Shown in pieces: positions 18,664 to 27,865 of a stretch of 64,000 bases of DNA; within the stretch, counting starts at the first letter, position 1; each line of letters opens with the position of its first letter. Location: positions 2,046,001 to 2,110,000 of the forward strand of contig NZ_JAAQRC020000001.1 in assembly GCF_019216885.1 (NCBI RefSeq), written 5' to 3'. The stretch comes from Methylobacterium sp. SyP6R (GTDB lineage: Bacteria > Pseudomonadota > Alphaproteobacteria > Rhizobiales > Beijerinckiaceae). A model generated the notes under the pieces. It searched no databases. It had not been told where the DNA came from and worked only from the letters and a program-made list of their open reading frames with translations. A program made the position numbers and the translations under genes.

Positions 18664-19538
18664 TGTCGACCTCGATGTCCTCCGCTTCTCTCGCTTCCCC
18701 CCGCATGGCCGATCCGGTCCTGACGGTGGACCACGTCACCATGCGCTTCGGCGGCCTCGTCGCCGTCAACGACCTGTCGTTCAAGGTCGGCCGCGGCGAC
18801 ATCACGGCGCTGATCGGCCCGAACGGCGCCGGCAAGACCACGGTCTTCAACTGCATCACCGGCTTCTACAAGCCGACGGAAGGCATGATGACCCTGCGCC
18901 ACCGCGACGGCGCGGAGTTCCTGCTGGAGCGGCTGCCGGGCTACGCGGTGAACCGGAACGCGCGGGTCGCCCGCACCTTCCAGAACATCCGCCTGTTCAC
19001 CGGCATGACGGTGCTGGAGAACCTGCTGGTCGCGCAGCACAATCCCCTGATGCTGGCCTCCGGCTACACCATCGCGGGGCTGCTCGGCCTGCCGGCCTAT
19101 CGCCGGGCCGAGAAGGCGGCGTTGGATCGGGCCAAGGCGTGGCTGGAGCGCATCCAGCTGATCGACCGGGCCGACGATCCGGCGGGCGCCCTGCCCTACG
19201 GCGACCAGCGTCGGCTCGAGATCGCCCGCGCGATGTGCACCGACCCGGTCCTGCTCTGCCTCGACGAGCCGGCCGCCGGCCTCAACCCACGCGAATCGCT
19301 GCTGCTCAACGATCTCCTGCGGGCGATCCGCGACGATTACGACACCTCGGTGCTCCTCATCGAGCACGACATGTCGGTGGTGATGGAGATCTCCGACCAC
19401 GTCGTGGTGCTCGATTACGGCACCAAGATCGCCGACGGCACGCCCTCGGAGATCCAGAGCGACCAGAGCGTCATCGCCGCCTATCTCGGCGTCGAGGACG
19501 ACGAGGTGGAGCAGGTCGAGGCGGAGGTGGGGGTATGA
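18663..19538 (+). CDS. livG: Branched-chain amino-acid ABC transporter ATP-binding protein LivG
   Basis: The 291-residue ATPase has Walker A GPNGAGKT, the family-specific NARVARTFQNIRLFTGMTVL, a degenerate signature (ALPYGDQRRLEIARAM) and Walker B LLCLDEPAAGLN, ending DHVVVLDYGTKIADGTPSEI. The ATG at 18663 shares a base with the livM stop. About 15 residues ([15 protein letters not shown]) precede the usual LivG start, and an internal ATG (MADPVL) is a possible alternative. Its stop overlaps the start of a LysE-type exporter rather than livF, which is unusual. Confidence 0.95.
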   Translation: MSTSMSSASLASPRMADPVLTVDHVTMRFGGLVAVNDLSFKVGRGDITALIGPNGAGKTTVFNCITGFYKPTEGMMTLRHRDGAEFLLERLPGYAVNRNARVARTFQNIRLFTGMTVLENLLVAQHNPLMLASGYTIAGLLGLPAYRRAEKAALDRAKAWLERIQLIDRADDPAGALPYGDQRRLEIARAMCTDPVLLCLDEPAAGLNPRESLLLNDLLRAIRDDYDTSVLLIEHDMSVVMEISDHVVVLDYGTKIADGTPSEIQSDQSVIAAYLGVEDDEVEQVEAEVGV

Positions 19539-20133
19539 CGTTCACAACCTGGGCCGCCTTCGCGGCCTCCTCGGCGATCCTGCTGGTCATTCCGGGCCCG
19601 ACGATTCTCCTCGTCGTGTCCTACGCCATCGGCAGCGGCCTGCGGGCCGCCCTGCCGGCGGCGATCGGCGTCGCCCTCGGCGATCTGACCGCCATGACGC
19701 TGTCGCTGCTGGGCCTCGGCGCGTTGCTCGCGGCCTCGGCCACCCTGTTCACGGTGCTGAAATGGTGCGGTGCCGCCTACCTGGTCTGGCTCGGCATCAA
19801 GTTGTGGCGGGCCGGCAGCCAGTTCCAGGCCGCGCCGCGCTCCGGCGCGCCGGCCCTGCGGATGGTGGCGCATTCCTGGCTCGTCACCACGCTCAACCCG
19901 AAGAGCCTGACCTTCTTCGTGGCGTTCCTGCCGCAATTCCTCGATCCGCAAGGGGATCTCTTGACCCAGATGGTGGTGTTCGAGGTGACCTTCGTCGCCC
20001 TCGCCTTCCTCAACGCCCTCGCCGCCTCCCAGGCCCGCGGGTTCTTCGCCAAGCCGTCCCGGGTGCGGCTGATGAACCGCGTCGGCGGCAGCCTCCTCAT
20101 CGGCGCCGGATTCGCCGCCGCCCGGAGCACCCC

Positions 20134-20137
<4 letters not shown>
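19535..20137 (+). CDS. LysE/RhtB family exporter embedded in the liv operon
   Basis: This 200-residue membrane protein has MTFTTWAAFAASSAILLVIP followed by GPTILLVVSYAIGSG, the LysE/RhtB proline-glycine turn, and SWLVTTLNPKSLTFFVAFLP in the third quarter. About six hydrophobic segments are present. It overlaps the livG stop (ATGA) and the livF start (GTGA), so it is translated as part of the uptake operon. The family exports amino acids. A likely role is to vent excess branched-chain or related amino acids taken up by the same system, but that is inference. Confidence 0.88.
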
Positions 20138-20915
<778 letters not shown>

Positions 20916-20916
<1 letters not shown>

Positions 20917-21263
20917 TGCAGGGATTCCTCCACGAGGAGAGCACGATCTGGCTCTTCCTGCTCGTCACCGTGGTGATGGGCGGCTGGATGGCCTGGATGA
21001 TCGGCCGCGGCATCGCGCTCGGCTGGAAGCCGTACTGGCAGGCGGTGGTCTCGCTGCTGCTGCTCGGCTTTGCCGTGCGCTTCATCCACTACGCCTTGTT
21101 CGGGGGCACGCTCCTGTCGCCGTACTACTACGTCGTCGACACGATCGTGCTACTGATCATCGGTTCGGCCGGCTACCGTGCCACCCGCGCCCGGCAGATG
21201 ACGACGCAGTATCGCTGGCTCTACGAGCGCAGCGGCCCGCTCTCCTGGCGGGCGAAGGCTTAA
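20916..21263 (+). CDS. DUF6867 family membrane protein
   Basis: The 115-residue protein has three predicted membrane helices (IWLFLLVTVVMGGWMAWMIG, YWQAVVSLLLLGFAVRFI and YYVVDTIVLLIIGSAGYRAT) and a basic tail ending QYRWLYERSGPLSWRAKA. I recognise it as the DUF6867 family that follows livF in Rhizobiales liv operons. The function is unknown; constant association suggests an accessory part of the transporter. Its start overlaps the livF stop by one base. Confidence 0.8.
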
Positions 21264-21423
21264 GCCCCACGCCCCCTGTTCCTGCGCCCCGCGACGGGTG
21301 CAGGATGCGGGCGATCCGGAGCGTTCATCGCCCCGGCAACCGATCCGGGGTCCCCACGCCCCGGTTTCCCGGCCGAAAGGGCCTGCGAGCCCGCCGTGAC
21401 CGTCGATCCAGAGGAGTATTGAG

Positions 21424-22551
21424 ATGAAGCGCACGCTACTGGCCGGCTTCGCCCTCGCGGCCACCGTCGCCTGGGCCGGATCGGCGCAGGCCCAGATCAA
21501 GCTCGGCGTGGCCGGCCCGATCACCGGCCCCAACGCCGCCTTCGGCGCCCAGCTCAAGAACGGCGCCGAGCAGGCCGTCGAGGACATCAACAAGGCCGGC
21601 GGCATCAACGGCCAGAAGATCGTCCTGGTCGTCGGTGACGATGCGTCGGATCCGAAGCAGGGCGTCTCGGTCGCCAACAAGTTCGCCGCCGAGGGCGTGA
21701 AGGCCGTGGTCGGGCACTTCAACTCCGGCGTCTCGATCCCGGCCTCCGACGTCTACGCCGAATCCGGCATCGTCGAGATCACCCCGGCCTCGACCAACCC
21801 GAAATTCACCGACCGCAAGCTGTGGAACACCTTCCGCACCTGCGGCCGCGACGACCAGCAGGGCGCGGTCGCCGGCGCCTACCTGGCGGACAAGTTCAAG
21901 GGTAAGAACATCGCCTTCGTCAACGACAAGACGCCCTATGGCCGTGGGCTGGCCGACGAGACCCTGAAGGCCCTGAAGGCCAAGGGCGGCAAGGACGTAT
22001 TGTTCGAGAGCATCAACCCGGGCGAGAAGGACTATTCGGCCCTCGTCTCGAAGCTGAAGCAGGCCAAGGCCGACGTGGTCTATTACGGCGGCCTGCACAC
22101 CGAGGCCGGCCTGATCGTGCGCCAGATGCGCGACCAGGGCCTCAACGCCCCGCTGATGAGCGGCGACGGCATCACCGACAAGGAATACGCCCAGATCGCC
22201 GGCCCCGGCGCCGACGGCACGCTGATGACCTTCGCGCCGGATGCCCGCAAGAACCCCAACGCCAAGGACGTGGTCGCGGCCTTCAAGGCCAAGAACATCG
22301 ACCCGGAAGCCTACACCCTCTACTCCTACGCCGCCGTCCAGATCCTGAAGGACGCCATGACGGCCACGAAGTCGGCCGACGGCAAGAAGGTCGCGGCCTA
22401 CATGCATGAGGGAAAGCCGTTCAAGACCGTGATCGGCGACATCGCCTACGACAAGAAGGGTGACATCACCCGTCCCGACTACGTGATGTACATGTGGAAG
22501 AAGGGCAGCGACGGCCGGATCGACTATACCGGTAACGAGCTGACCCAATAA
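21424..22551 (+). CDS. livJ: Branched-chain amino-acid ABC transporter substrate-binding protein
   Basis: This 375-residue periplasmic binding protein has a clear signal peptide (MKRTLLAGFALAATVAWAGS then AQAQ). The type I fold begins IKLGVAGPITGPNAAFGAQL and has GDDASDPKQGVSVANKFAAE and the ligand-pocket region HFNSGVSIPASDVYAESGI. A GAGGAG ribosome site precedes the ATG. It is 160 bases after the DUF6867 gene, long enough for separate regulation or mRNA processing, which is common because the binding protein is needed in excess. A strong terminator follows. Confidence 0.95.
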   Translation: MKRTLLAGFALAATVAWAGSAQAQIKLGVAGPITGPNAAFGAQLKNGAEQAVEDINKAGGINGQKIVLVVGDDASDPKQGVSVANKFAAEGVKAVVGHFNSGVSIPASDVYAESGIVEITPASTNPKFTDRKLWNTFRTCGRDDQQGAVAGAYLADKFKGKNIAFVNDKTPYGRGLADETLKALKAKGGKDVLFESINPGEKDYSALVSKLKQAKADVVYYGGLHTEAGLIVRQMRDQGLNAPLMSGDGITDKEYAQIAGPGADGTLMTFAPDARKNPNAKDVVAAFKAKNIDPEAYTLYSYAAVQILKDAMTATKSADGKKVAAYMHEGKPFKTVIGDIAYDKKGDITRPDYVMYMWKKGSDGRIDYTGNELTQ

Positions 22552-22573
22552 TAAGTTAAAGCTCCATCAGGCC

Positions 22574-22605
22574 GGCTCGGCGCCTCGTGCGCCGAGCCTT
22601 TTTTA
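22574..22605 (+). terminator. Rho-independent terminator of the liv operon
   Basis: A perfect 9-bp stem GGCTCGGCG / CGCCGAGCC closes a 7-base loop and is followed directly by six T residues. It lies 22 bases after the livJ stop and is the clearest intrinsic terminator in the window. Confidence 0.93.
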
Positions 22606-22664
22606 TGGTCAGGCTTCGGCTGATTTTCGTGTCTGGCGAGGATCGGCCGATCTCGAGCCCTCCG

Positions 22665-22825
22665 CGTCATTCCGGGCTCCGCTGCGCGGCCCCGGAATGA
22701 TACCAACGGTCGTTGGAAACGACCTTTGGTTCCGTTCTCGAATTTTCGCCAAGCCTCTGGCTTGAAATCGAAAATTCGAGTTGGATCAATGGCCCGATGC
22801 GTCAGCATCCTGGGCCATTGGTATG
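22665..22825. repeat. Cluster of inverted repeats between livJ and the amidase gene
   Basis: Four dyads lie in a row. The first is TCATTCCGGG with CCCGGAATGA (22667-22700). The second is CCAACGGTCGTTGG (from 22703). The third is CTCGAATTTTCG (22737-22748) with CGAAAATTCGAG (22769-22780), enclosing CAAGCC-TCT-GGCTTG. The fourth is CAATGGCCC with GGGCCATTG (about 22787-22821), enclosing GATGC-GTCA-GCATC. The first matches the element at 57912-57971. No gene is seen between 22606 and 22985. Confidence 0.75.
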
Positions 22826-22985
22826 ACGCGGAGATTTGTCGGCGTTTATGCCAGATCGATTTCCCGTGTGATGTGATTTGCGCGGAGCGTGAACCATGCA
22901 CGGGGCAGCGGAGGCCTGCCCATGCGCGGCGCTTGTCCAGCCCCCGCTCCCGTGCTCCGCTGCCGCGACCGTGCAGGAACCCCCG

Positions 22986-24425
22986 ATGCCTCCGTCCGAT
23001 CTCGTCATGATGCGTGCCACCGATCTCGCGCGGGCGATCCGCGACCGGGCCGTCTCGGCCCGCGAGGTGATGCAGGCCCATCTCGACCAGATCGCCCGCC
23101 ACAACCCGTCGGTGACCGCGATCGTCTCCCAGCGTGATCCGGATATCCTGCTCGCCGAGGCCGAGGCCGCCGACCGGGAACTGGCGGCGAACGGCCCGCG
23201 CGGGCCGCTGCACGGGCTGCCGCACGCGGTGAAGGACCTCTCGGCGACGGCCGGGATCCGCACCACGCAAGGATCCCCGCTCTTCCGCGACACCGTGCCG
23301 GAGACCGATGCGATCCACGTCGCGCGGCTGAAAAGCGCCGGTGCGATCCTGATCGGCAAGACCAACGTGCCGGAATTCGGCCTCGGCTCGCACAGCACCA
23401 ACCCGGTCTTCGGCACGACCCGCAATGCCTACGACCCGGCGAAGGCCGGCGGCGGCTCGAGCGGCGGGGCCGGGGTGGCGCTGGCGCTCCGCATGGTCCC
23501 GCTCGCCGATGGCAGCGACCATGGCGGCTCGCTGCGCAACCCCGCCGCCTGGAACAACGTGCTGGGCCTGCGCCCCGCCGCCGGCCGGATTCCGAACAGC
23601 ACCGACGAGGTCTTCCTGCCCCAGCTCGGAGTCCTCGGGCCGATGGCGCGCTGCACCGCCGATCTCGGCCTGCTGCTCTCGGTCCAGGCCGGTGACGATC
23701 CGCGCACGCCGAACGCGATCCGCCAGAACCCCGCCGGCTTCGCCACCATCCGGCCGCGTGAGCTGAAGGGCCTGCGCATCGGCTGGATCGGCGATTACGG
23801 CGGGCACCTGGCCTTCGAGCCCGGCGTGCTCGACCTCTGCGAGACCGGCCTGAAAGTCTTCTCCGACCACGGTGCCGTAGTCGAGCCGGTCCTGCCGCCC
23901 TTCGATCCGGAGGCGATCTGGCGCGCCTGGGTGACCTTGCGCCAGGGGATCATCGGTGCCGGCCTCGCGGCGCATTGGCGCGATCCGGGGAAGCGAGCGC
24001 AGATGAAGCCGGAAGCGGTCTGGGAGGTCGAGCAGGGTGAGAGGCTCACGGCCTTCGACCTGCACGCTGCTAGCGTCACCCGCACCGCCTGGTACCAGTG
24101 CGTGCGCGGCCTGTTCGAGCGCTTCGACGTGCTGGCCCTGCCCGCCGCGCAGGTCTTTCCGTTCGATGCCGGGGAGACCTGGCCGCGCCGCATCAACGGG
24201 CGCGAGATGGACACCTATCACCGCTGGATGGAGGTGGTGGTGCCGGGCACGATGTCCGGATGCCCGGTGATCAGCCTGCCGGTCGGCCTCAACCCGGCCG
24301 GGCTGCCGATGGGGCTCCAGCTCATCGCCCCGAACCAGGACGAGGCGGGGCTGCTGGCCATCGCGGCGGCCTACGAGGCCGTGACCGGCTTCGACCGGAC
24401 CCTGCCGCCGGCCTTGCGCGGCTGA
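22986..24425 (+). CDS. Amidase signature family amidohydrolase
   Basis: The 479-residue protein starts at ATG 22986 (MPPSDLVMMRATDLARAIRD). The in-frame ATG 90 bases earlier only adds a low-complexity lead. The amidase Ser-Ser-Lys triad is visible: Lys83 in LPHAVKDLS, the cis-serine at 158/159 in GGGSSGG and the nucleophile Ser182 in ADGSDHGGSLRNPAAW. The family hydrolyses linear or aryl amides, and the substrate is unknown. It could act with the cyanuric acid hydrolase-like protein 2 kb away in nitrogen-compound breakdown, but the two are on opposite strands. Confidence 0.9.
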   Translation: MPPSDLVMMRATDLARAIRDRAVSAREVMQAHLDQIARHNPSVTAIVSQRDPDILLAEAEAADRELAANGPRGPLHGLPHAVKDLSATAGIRTTQGSPLFRDTVPETDAIHVARLKSAGAILIGKTNVPEFGLGSHSTNPVFGTTRNAYDPAKAGGGSSGGAGVALALRMVPLADGSDHGGSLRNPAAWNNVLGLRPAAGRIPNSTDEVFLPQLGVLGPMARCTADLGLLLSVQAGDDPRTPNAIRQNPAGFATIRPRELKGLRIGWIGDYGGHLAFEPGVLDLCETGLKVFSDHGAVVEPVLPPFDPEAIWRAWVTLRQGIIGAGLAAHWRDPGKRAQMKPEAVWEVEQGERLTAFDLHAASVTRTAWYQCVRGLFERFDVLALPAAQVFPFDAGETWPRRINGREMDTYHRWMEVVVPGTMSGCPVISLPVGLNPAGLPMGLQLIAPNQDEAGLLAIAAAYEAVTGFDRTLPPALRG

Positions 24426-24549
24426 AAAACGCGGGTCGGCGAACGGGATAGGCTGCCTGCTCCGCTTGCCGCCGACAGGGCCCGACGCCATAAATGGCGG
24501 GCAACAAGCTCGGCCACGCTCGAACGGCCGGCACCGGAGGAGACACGAG

Positions 24550-25839
24550 ATGAAGCCCTTCCTGATGGCGGCGCTCGCCGCCAGCGTGTCCTTCGCAAGT
24601 CTTTCCTCGGCAGGAGCAGCGCTTGCACAGGACACGACCGCGGGCGACACCAAGGCCAAGGTCGACAACCTGGAGAAGCTCGGCAGCTTCAAGCAGACCG
24701 GCGTCGCCGAGCCGCCGCCGATCCCGCAGACCGGCCGGCGCGCCGACGCGATCAACCGCACCCTGCAGAAGATCAAGCTGCCGGACGGGTTCAAGATCGA
24801 GCTCTACGCCGTGGTGCCGGATGCCCGCGCCATGGCGGTCGGCCCGAATGCCGGCGTGGTCTTCGTCGGCACCCGCAAGTCGAAGATGTACACGGTCACC
24901 GACCGCGACAAGGACCGGGTCGCCGACGAGGTCAAGGTCTACGCCCCCGGCGTCGACTTCAAGATTCCGAACGGCGTCTGCTTCTCCCGCGACGGCGTGC
25001 TGACGGTGGTGGAGCAGAACCGGGTGCTGGCCTTCCCGGCCGCGGAATTCTTCTACGAGGGCACGGACGGCCCGGCGGTGGTGGTGGTCAAGCAGGGCGA
25101 GCTGATCCCCCCTAGCGAGGAGAGCTACAACCACACCGCCCGGATGTGCCGCATCGGGCCGGACGGCAAGCTCTACGTCTCGCTCGGCCAGCCCTACAAC
25201 GTGCCGCCCAAGGACAAGGCCGACCTCTACGCCAAGACCGGCATCGGCGGCATCATCCGCATGGATGCCGACGGCAAGAACCGCGAGGTCTACGCCACCG
25301 GCATCCGCAACTCGGTCGGCATGGATTTCGCGCCCGACAAGACGCTGTGGTTCACCGACAACCAGGTCGACGGCATGGGCGACGACCAGCCGCCGGGCGA
25401 ACTGAACCAGATCACCAAGCCGGGCCAGAATTTCGGCTTCCCATGGTATGGCGGCGGCGGCGTCCGCACGGTCGAGTACAAGGACGACAAGGTCCCGGCC
25501 GACGTCGTGCCGCCGAAGGCGGAACTCCCGCCCCACGCCGCCGATCTCGGCATGATCGTCTACAAGGGCAAGCAATTCCCGGAGAAGTATCGCGGCGGCA
25601 TCTTCACCGCCGAGCACGGCTCCTGGAACCGCACCACGCCGATCGGCGCCCGGGTGATGTACGTACCGGTCAACAAGGACGGCACCGCCGGCAAGCCCGA
25701 GCCCTTCGCCGAGGGCTGGCTGACCGAGGGCGGCGAGTATCTCGGCCGCCCGGTCGACGTCGCGACTCTGCCCGACGGCTCGCTGCTCGTCTCCGACGAC
25801 ACGGCCGGCGCGATCTACCGCATCTCCTACGAGAAGTAG
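24550..25839 (+). CDS. PQQ-dependent sugar dehydrogenase (sorbosone dehydrogenase family)
   Basis: This 429-residue periplasmic protein begins at ATG 24550 after a GGAGGA ribosome site, with signal peptide MKPFLMAALAASVSFASLSS ending near AALAQ. The beta-propeller body has LPDGFKIELYAVVPDARAMA, IPNGVCFSRDGVLTVVEQNR and TGIRNSVGMDFAPDKTLWFT, as well as TAEHGSWNRTTPIGARVMYV, all typical of soluble quinoprotein sugar dehydrogenases. It would oxidise aldose-type sugars with PQQ and pass electrons to the cytochrome c encoded 59 bases downstream. Confidence 0.9.
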   Translation: MKPFLMAALAASVSFASLSSAGAALAQDTTAGDTKAKVDNLEKLGSFKQTGVAEPPPIPQTGRRADAINRTLQKIKLPDGFKIELYAVVPDARAMAVGPNAGVVFVGTRKSKMYTVTDRDKDRVADEVKVYAPGVDFKIPNGVCFSRDGVLTVVEQNRVLAFPAAEFFYEGTDGPAVVVVKQGELIPPSEESYNHTARMCRIGPDGKLYVSLGQPYNVPPKDKADLYAKTGIGGIIRMDADGKNREVYATGIRNSVGMDFAPDKTLWFTDNQVDGMGDDQPPGELNQITKPGQNFGFPWYGGGGVRTVEYKDDKVPADVVPPKAELPPHAADLGMIVYKGKQFPEKYRGGIFTAEHGSWNRTTPIGARVMYVPVNKDGTAGKPEPFAEGWLTEGGEYLGRPVDVATLPDGSLLVSDDTAGAIYRISYEK

Positions 25840-25898
25840 GTTTTTCTCAGAGGGGGCGGCCGGTGCCGCCCCCTCCCCCTCAGGAGACGCCCCAAGAG

Positions 25899-26222
25899 AT
25901 GCCGATGACCCGCACCCTCGCCCTCCTGCTGCTCGTCGCCGCCACCGCGCCGGCCGCCGCCGGGGACGCCAAGGCCGGCCGGGCCAAGGCGGTCTCGTGC
26001 CAGGCCTGCCACGGTCTCGACGGCCTCTCGAAGCTGCCCGACGCGCCGAACCTCGCCGGCCAGGTCGAGCCGTACCTCGTCAAGGCCCTGACCGAGTTCC
26101 GCAACGGGACCCGGAAGAACGAGGTCATGTCGGTGGCGGCGCAGGATCTGTCGGATGCCGATATTGCGAACCTGGCGGCGTATTACAGCGGCATCCAGAT
26201 CGACGTGATTCCGCCGGGGTGA
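25899..26222 (+). CDS. Class I cytochrome c, partner of the PQQ dehydrogenase
   Basis: The 107-residue protein starts at ATG 25899 after AGGAGA. The signal peptide MPMTRTLALLLLVAATAPAA is followed by mature GDAKAGRAKAVSCQACHGLD. The heme-binding CxxCH is Cys34-Gln-Ala-Cys37-His38, and the methionine in RKNEVMSVAAQDLSDADI is the likely sixth ligand. The closing DIANLAAYYSGIQ helix is standard for small c-type cytochromes. Position and size indicate it is the electron acceptor of the upstream quinoprotein. Confidence 0.92.
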   Translation: MPMTRTLALLLLVAATAPAAAGDAKAGRAKAVSCQACHGLDGLSKLPDAPNLAGQVEPYLVKALTEFRNGTRKNEVMSVAAQDLSDADIANLAAYYSGIQIDVIPPG

Positions 26223-26273
26223 GCGGTTCCCGTGAGTCCGTTCATCAATGCCGTTCGAATCCACGCAATCCTT

Positions 26274-26414
26274 CCCACCCACGACCTCATCCTGAGGAGC
26301 GAACGGAGTGAGCCTCCAAGGAGGGCTCCAGAAACCACTGTGACTCCTGGAGGTCTCCTTCGAGGTCAGCCGATTTTCAATCGGCTAACACCTCAGGATG
26401 AGGTCGTGGGTGGG
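26274..26414. repeat. Long palindromic repeat, family C (copy 1)
   Basis: Perfect 24-bp inverted arms lie at 26274-26297 (CCCACCCACGACCTCATCCT then GAGG) and 26391-26414. Between them are further dyads such as AGCCGATTTTCAATCGGCT. A second copy lies at 54203-54321. It separates the cytochrome gene from the convergent cyanuric-acid-hydrolase-like gene and could terminate both transcripts as a hairpin. Confidence 0.85.
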
Positions 26415-26472
26415 AGCAATTGCGAGAAGCAGTCGGCAGGCCGCAGGCGCTGAAGCCGGCCGAGCCGGTGCG

Positions 26473-27591
26473 CTACACCCCCACTCGCCCGATTACCGCC
26501 ACCGGGCCGCCGCCATCCGGCCCCTGGTGCTCCGCGCCGCCCGACACGAACAGGTCCGTCCGCCCGATCGCCGCCGCCGCCACGCCTCCGACCAGGGCGC
26601 GGGCGTGGCGGGTGGCATTGATGTCGCTGTCGTCGTTCATGATGTGGCGTTGCCCGCGGATCAGCCCGTCGCCGGTCGGCTCGGCCTTGGCGAGCAGGGC
26701 GACGACGCGCTCGGACGCCTCGGGCGGGAGCTGGCCGCCCGTCGGCAGGCCGAGATCGGCCAGAGCCCCCTGGATCGCCGAAAAATCGATCCCGTCGCGC
26801 ATGACCCGATGGGCGATGCGCAAGGGTCCGCTCCAGCCCGGCGCATTGCCGAGCACGATGACCTCGTTGCGCATCAGCTCGATCCCCGCCGAGGCGCTGG
26901 CGCGGCCGGAATAGAGGTCGGTGCGGGTGCCGATGACGGAATCGTCGAGCGCTGCTTCGGGAATCTCACCGAGCGCCAGCCCGATACCGAGCGCCGAGGC
27001 GCCGCGGGACAGGCCCATCGACGCGTAGGTGTCATGGGTGGCGACAGGCTCGCCCCGGGCGGCGGCCTCCTGGATTCGGGCGCTGGTGAGGAGCGGGCAT
27101 TTCACCTGCACGAAATGCACGTCCTCCCCGTCGGCGAGGCCCGCCGTCGCCATGGCGCGGCGCACGGCGGCGGCGGTGGCGCGGACCTGCGCCATGCGGC
27201 CGATCTGTTCGGGCAGAAAGTCGTCCGTGAAGGCGGTGCCGACCGCGAGCGCCTTGCCATCGGCCGCCTTCACCTCGCCGGCCGGCCCCTCGCGCCGGGC
27301 GACGATCAGCAGGTGGGGCGAGAGCCCGCCCTCGGTGCCGCCGGACATCACGAGGGCGACCCGGGCGCCGACCACGGCCGGCGAGACGCCGAGGCGGGCG
27401 GCCAGCGCCGCTTCCAGCGCCATCACGGCGAGCGGCCGGGTGAAATCGTTGACGCAGCCATTGCCCTCGGTCTTGCCGAACAAAGCCACGATCTCGTCGG
27501 GAGCCACGGTGCCGGCCTCGAGCAGGGCCTCGAGCCCCGACACGTCGGCGGGGTGGCGGGTCGGCACGCGGAAGACGAGGCATTCGGGCAT
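26473..27591 (-). CDS. Ring-opening amidohydrolase (cyanuric acid hydrolase/barbiturase family)
   Basis: The 372-residue protein starts at ATG 27591 (MPECLVFRVPTRHPADVSGL); the 80 residues upstream are frame artefact. The family has a threefold internal repeat, each part with a Ser/Lys pair. Visible hallmarks are ALVMSGGTEGGLSPHLLIVA, FVQVKCPLLTSARIQEA, YASMGLSRGASALGIGLALG and AHRVMRDGIDFSAIQGALAD. Members open cyanuric acid or barbituric acid rings, and sequence alone does not separate the two. It is a single gene, divergent from the glycosyltransferase cluster. Length fits the usual 360-370 residues. Confidence 0.88.
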   Translation of the reverse strand: MPECLVFRVPTRHPADVSGLEALLEAGTVAPDEIVALFGKTEGNGCVNDFTRPLAVMALEAALAARLGVSPAVVGARVALVMSGGTEGGLSPHLLIVARREGPAGEVKAADGKALAVGTAFTDDFLPEQIGRMAQVRATAAAVRRAMATAGLADGEDVHFVQVKCPLLTSARIQEAAARGEPVATHDTYASMGLSRGASALGIGLALGEIPEAALDDSVIGTRTDLYSGRASASAGIELMRNEVIVLGNAPGWSGPLRIAHRVMRDGIDFSAIQGALADLGLPTGGQLPPEASERVVALLAKAEPTGDGLIRGQRHIMNDDSDINATRHARALVGGVAAAAIGRTDLFVSGGAEHQGPDGGGPVAVIGRVGV

Positions 27592-27746
27592 CGGGAACTC
27601 TCGGGGGCTTCCGTCGACGGGGCCGGGCGGCGCGACGGCCGGCGCCCGCCCTTGCAAATGCGCCGCCACCCTGCCCGACGATGCTGCGCCGCCACAAGCC
27701 TGGCCATAACTGCGCCACCCGGGTAGCCGCACCGGGGGCGGATGCG

Positions 27747-27779
27747 CTAGTCTGGCCTCCCGCGCCCGGGAGGTCCTAG
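27747..27779. promoter_or_regulatory. Palindrome in the divergent upstream region of the glycan cluster
   Basis: CTAG at the left edge and CTAG at the right edge frame a 7-bp stem CCTCCCG / CGGGAGG with a 4-base loop. It lies 87 bases before the first glycosyltransferase start and 156 bases before the divergent hydrolase start. The 274-bp intergenic region shows no other gene. It may be an operator or a leader hairpin. Confidence 0.35.
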
Positions 27780-27865
27780 AACCCGATGCCGATACCGTTG
27801 AGCCGCACCCGGCCCGCCGTGTCCGCACGGGCCTCCCTGCCGTCCCGGACCGAAATGTCCGGCGG

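Noticed and set aside
21264..21423. Leader riboswitch before livJ
   Set aside because: Only small GC stems (CCCCGG/CCGGGG) are visible, with nothing resembling a known aptamer.
22524..24794. A 756-codon open frame on the minus strand opposite the amidase gene
   Set aside because: The opposite strand encodes an amidase with its full catalytic triad, and the long antisense frame is a GC effect. The same holds for the antisense frames at 33651-35627 and 39235-41433.
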